Below, in pieces: positions 35,933-36,130 of a stretch of 36,130 nucleotides of DNA. The stretch lies in assembly GCA_947177025.1 (NCBI GenBank), contig CAMWSQ010000004.1, forward strand, positions 1 to 36,130, in the 5' to 3' direction. The stretch comes from an uncultured Mollicutes bacterium. GTDB taxonomy: Bacteria > Bacillota_I > Bacilli_A > Acholeplasmatales > Anaeroplasmataceae. The first letter of the stretch is position 1; every line of letters starts with the position of its first letter. The notes under the pieces were generated by a model. It saw nothing but the letters and a program-made list of their open reading frames with translations. It was not told the origin of the DNA and searched no databases. Made by a program: the position numbers and the translations under genes.

Positions 35933-36130
35933 CTATACTTCCTCTAGTGTAAATTGGACATGGTTTTCCAACCAATCACGACGACGAGTAGCATCATTTC
36001 CCATCAATGTATCAATCTCAGATTCTGCCTCTGCTAAATCTTCTAGCTTTACTTGAATTAAGCTTCTAGTCTCTGGATTCATAGTTGTATCCCAAAGCTG
36101 TTCAGCATTCATTTCACCTAGACCTTTGTA
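35933..36130 (-). CDS. parE: DNA topoisomerase IV subunit B, C-terminal fragment (5' end lies beyond the window)
   Basis: Open minus-strand frame to the window edge encodes [65 protein letters not shown]-stop. Confidence 0.92.
   Translation of the reverse strand, partial: YKGLGEMNAEQLWDTTMNPETRSLIQVKLEDLAEAESEIDTLMGNDATRRRDWLENHVQFTLEEV

Noticed and set aside
1-36130. CRISPR array, tRNA/rRNA, transposon or prophage
   Set aside because: No regularly spaced repeats, cloverleaf-like genes, transposase/integrase or phage ORFs were recognised in the sequence or ORF track.

Overview
This is a low-GC Bacillota-like window, read as chromosomal and largely on the minus strand. No tRNA, rRNA, CRISPR array, phage or transposon was seen. 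From left to right it contains: (1) a tightly packed five-gene minus-strand operon with its own promoter and terminator. It encodes a HAD-GNAT fusion, a PP-loop amidotransferase-like protein, a UbiA-like membrane domain fused to a PEP-synthase/rifampin-phosphotransferase-like enzyme, a BtaA-like (DUF3419) aminocarboxypropyltransferase and an AMP-binding enzyme. I read this as a candidate undescribed lipid or small-molecule biosynthetic cluster. (2) A GH28 and AEC-transporter pair. (3) An eight-gene lysine/DAP operon (lysA-dapF-dapA-dapB-dapH-asd-lysC-M20 deacetylase) behind a probable lysine riboswitch. (4) An HU and ankyrin-repeat gene pair. (5) An ECF sigma factor translationally coupled to a membrane-anchored serpin that sits where an anti-sigma factor would be expected, a second strong novelty candidate. 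(6) A YgjV-like protein. (7) A MarR regulator with two ABC exporter half-transporters. (8) An orphan lipoprotein behind a perfect-consensus promoter. (9) An operon of DUF362, an ECF S-component fused to a kinase, and a membrane protein. (10) An EF-G-like GTPase. (11) parC with a long acidic repeat tail, and the 3' end of parE. All assignments come from reading motifs in the translations; no database search was run.
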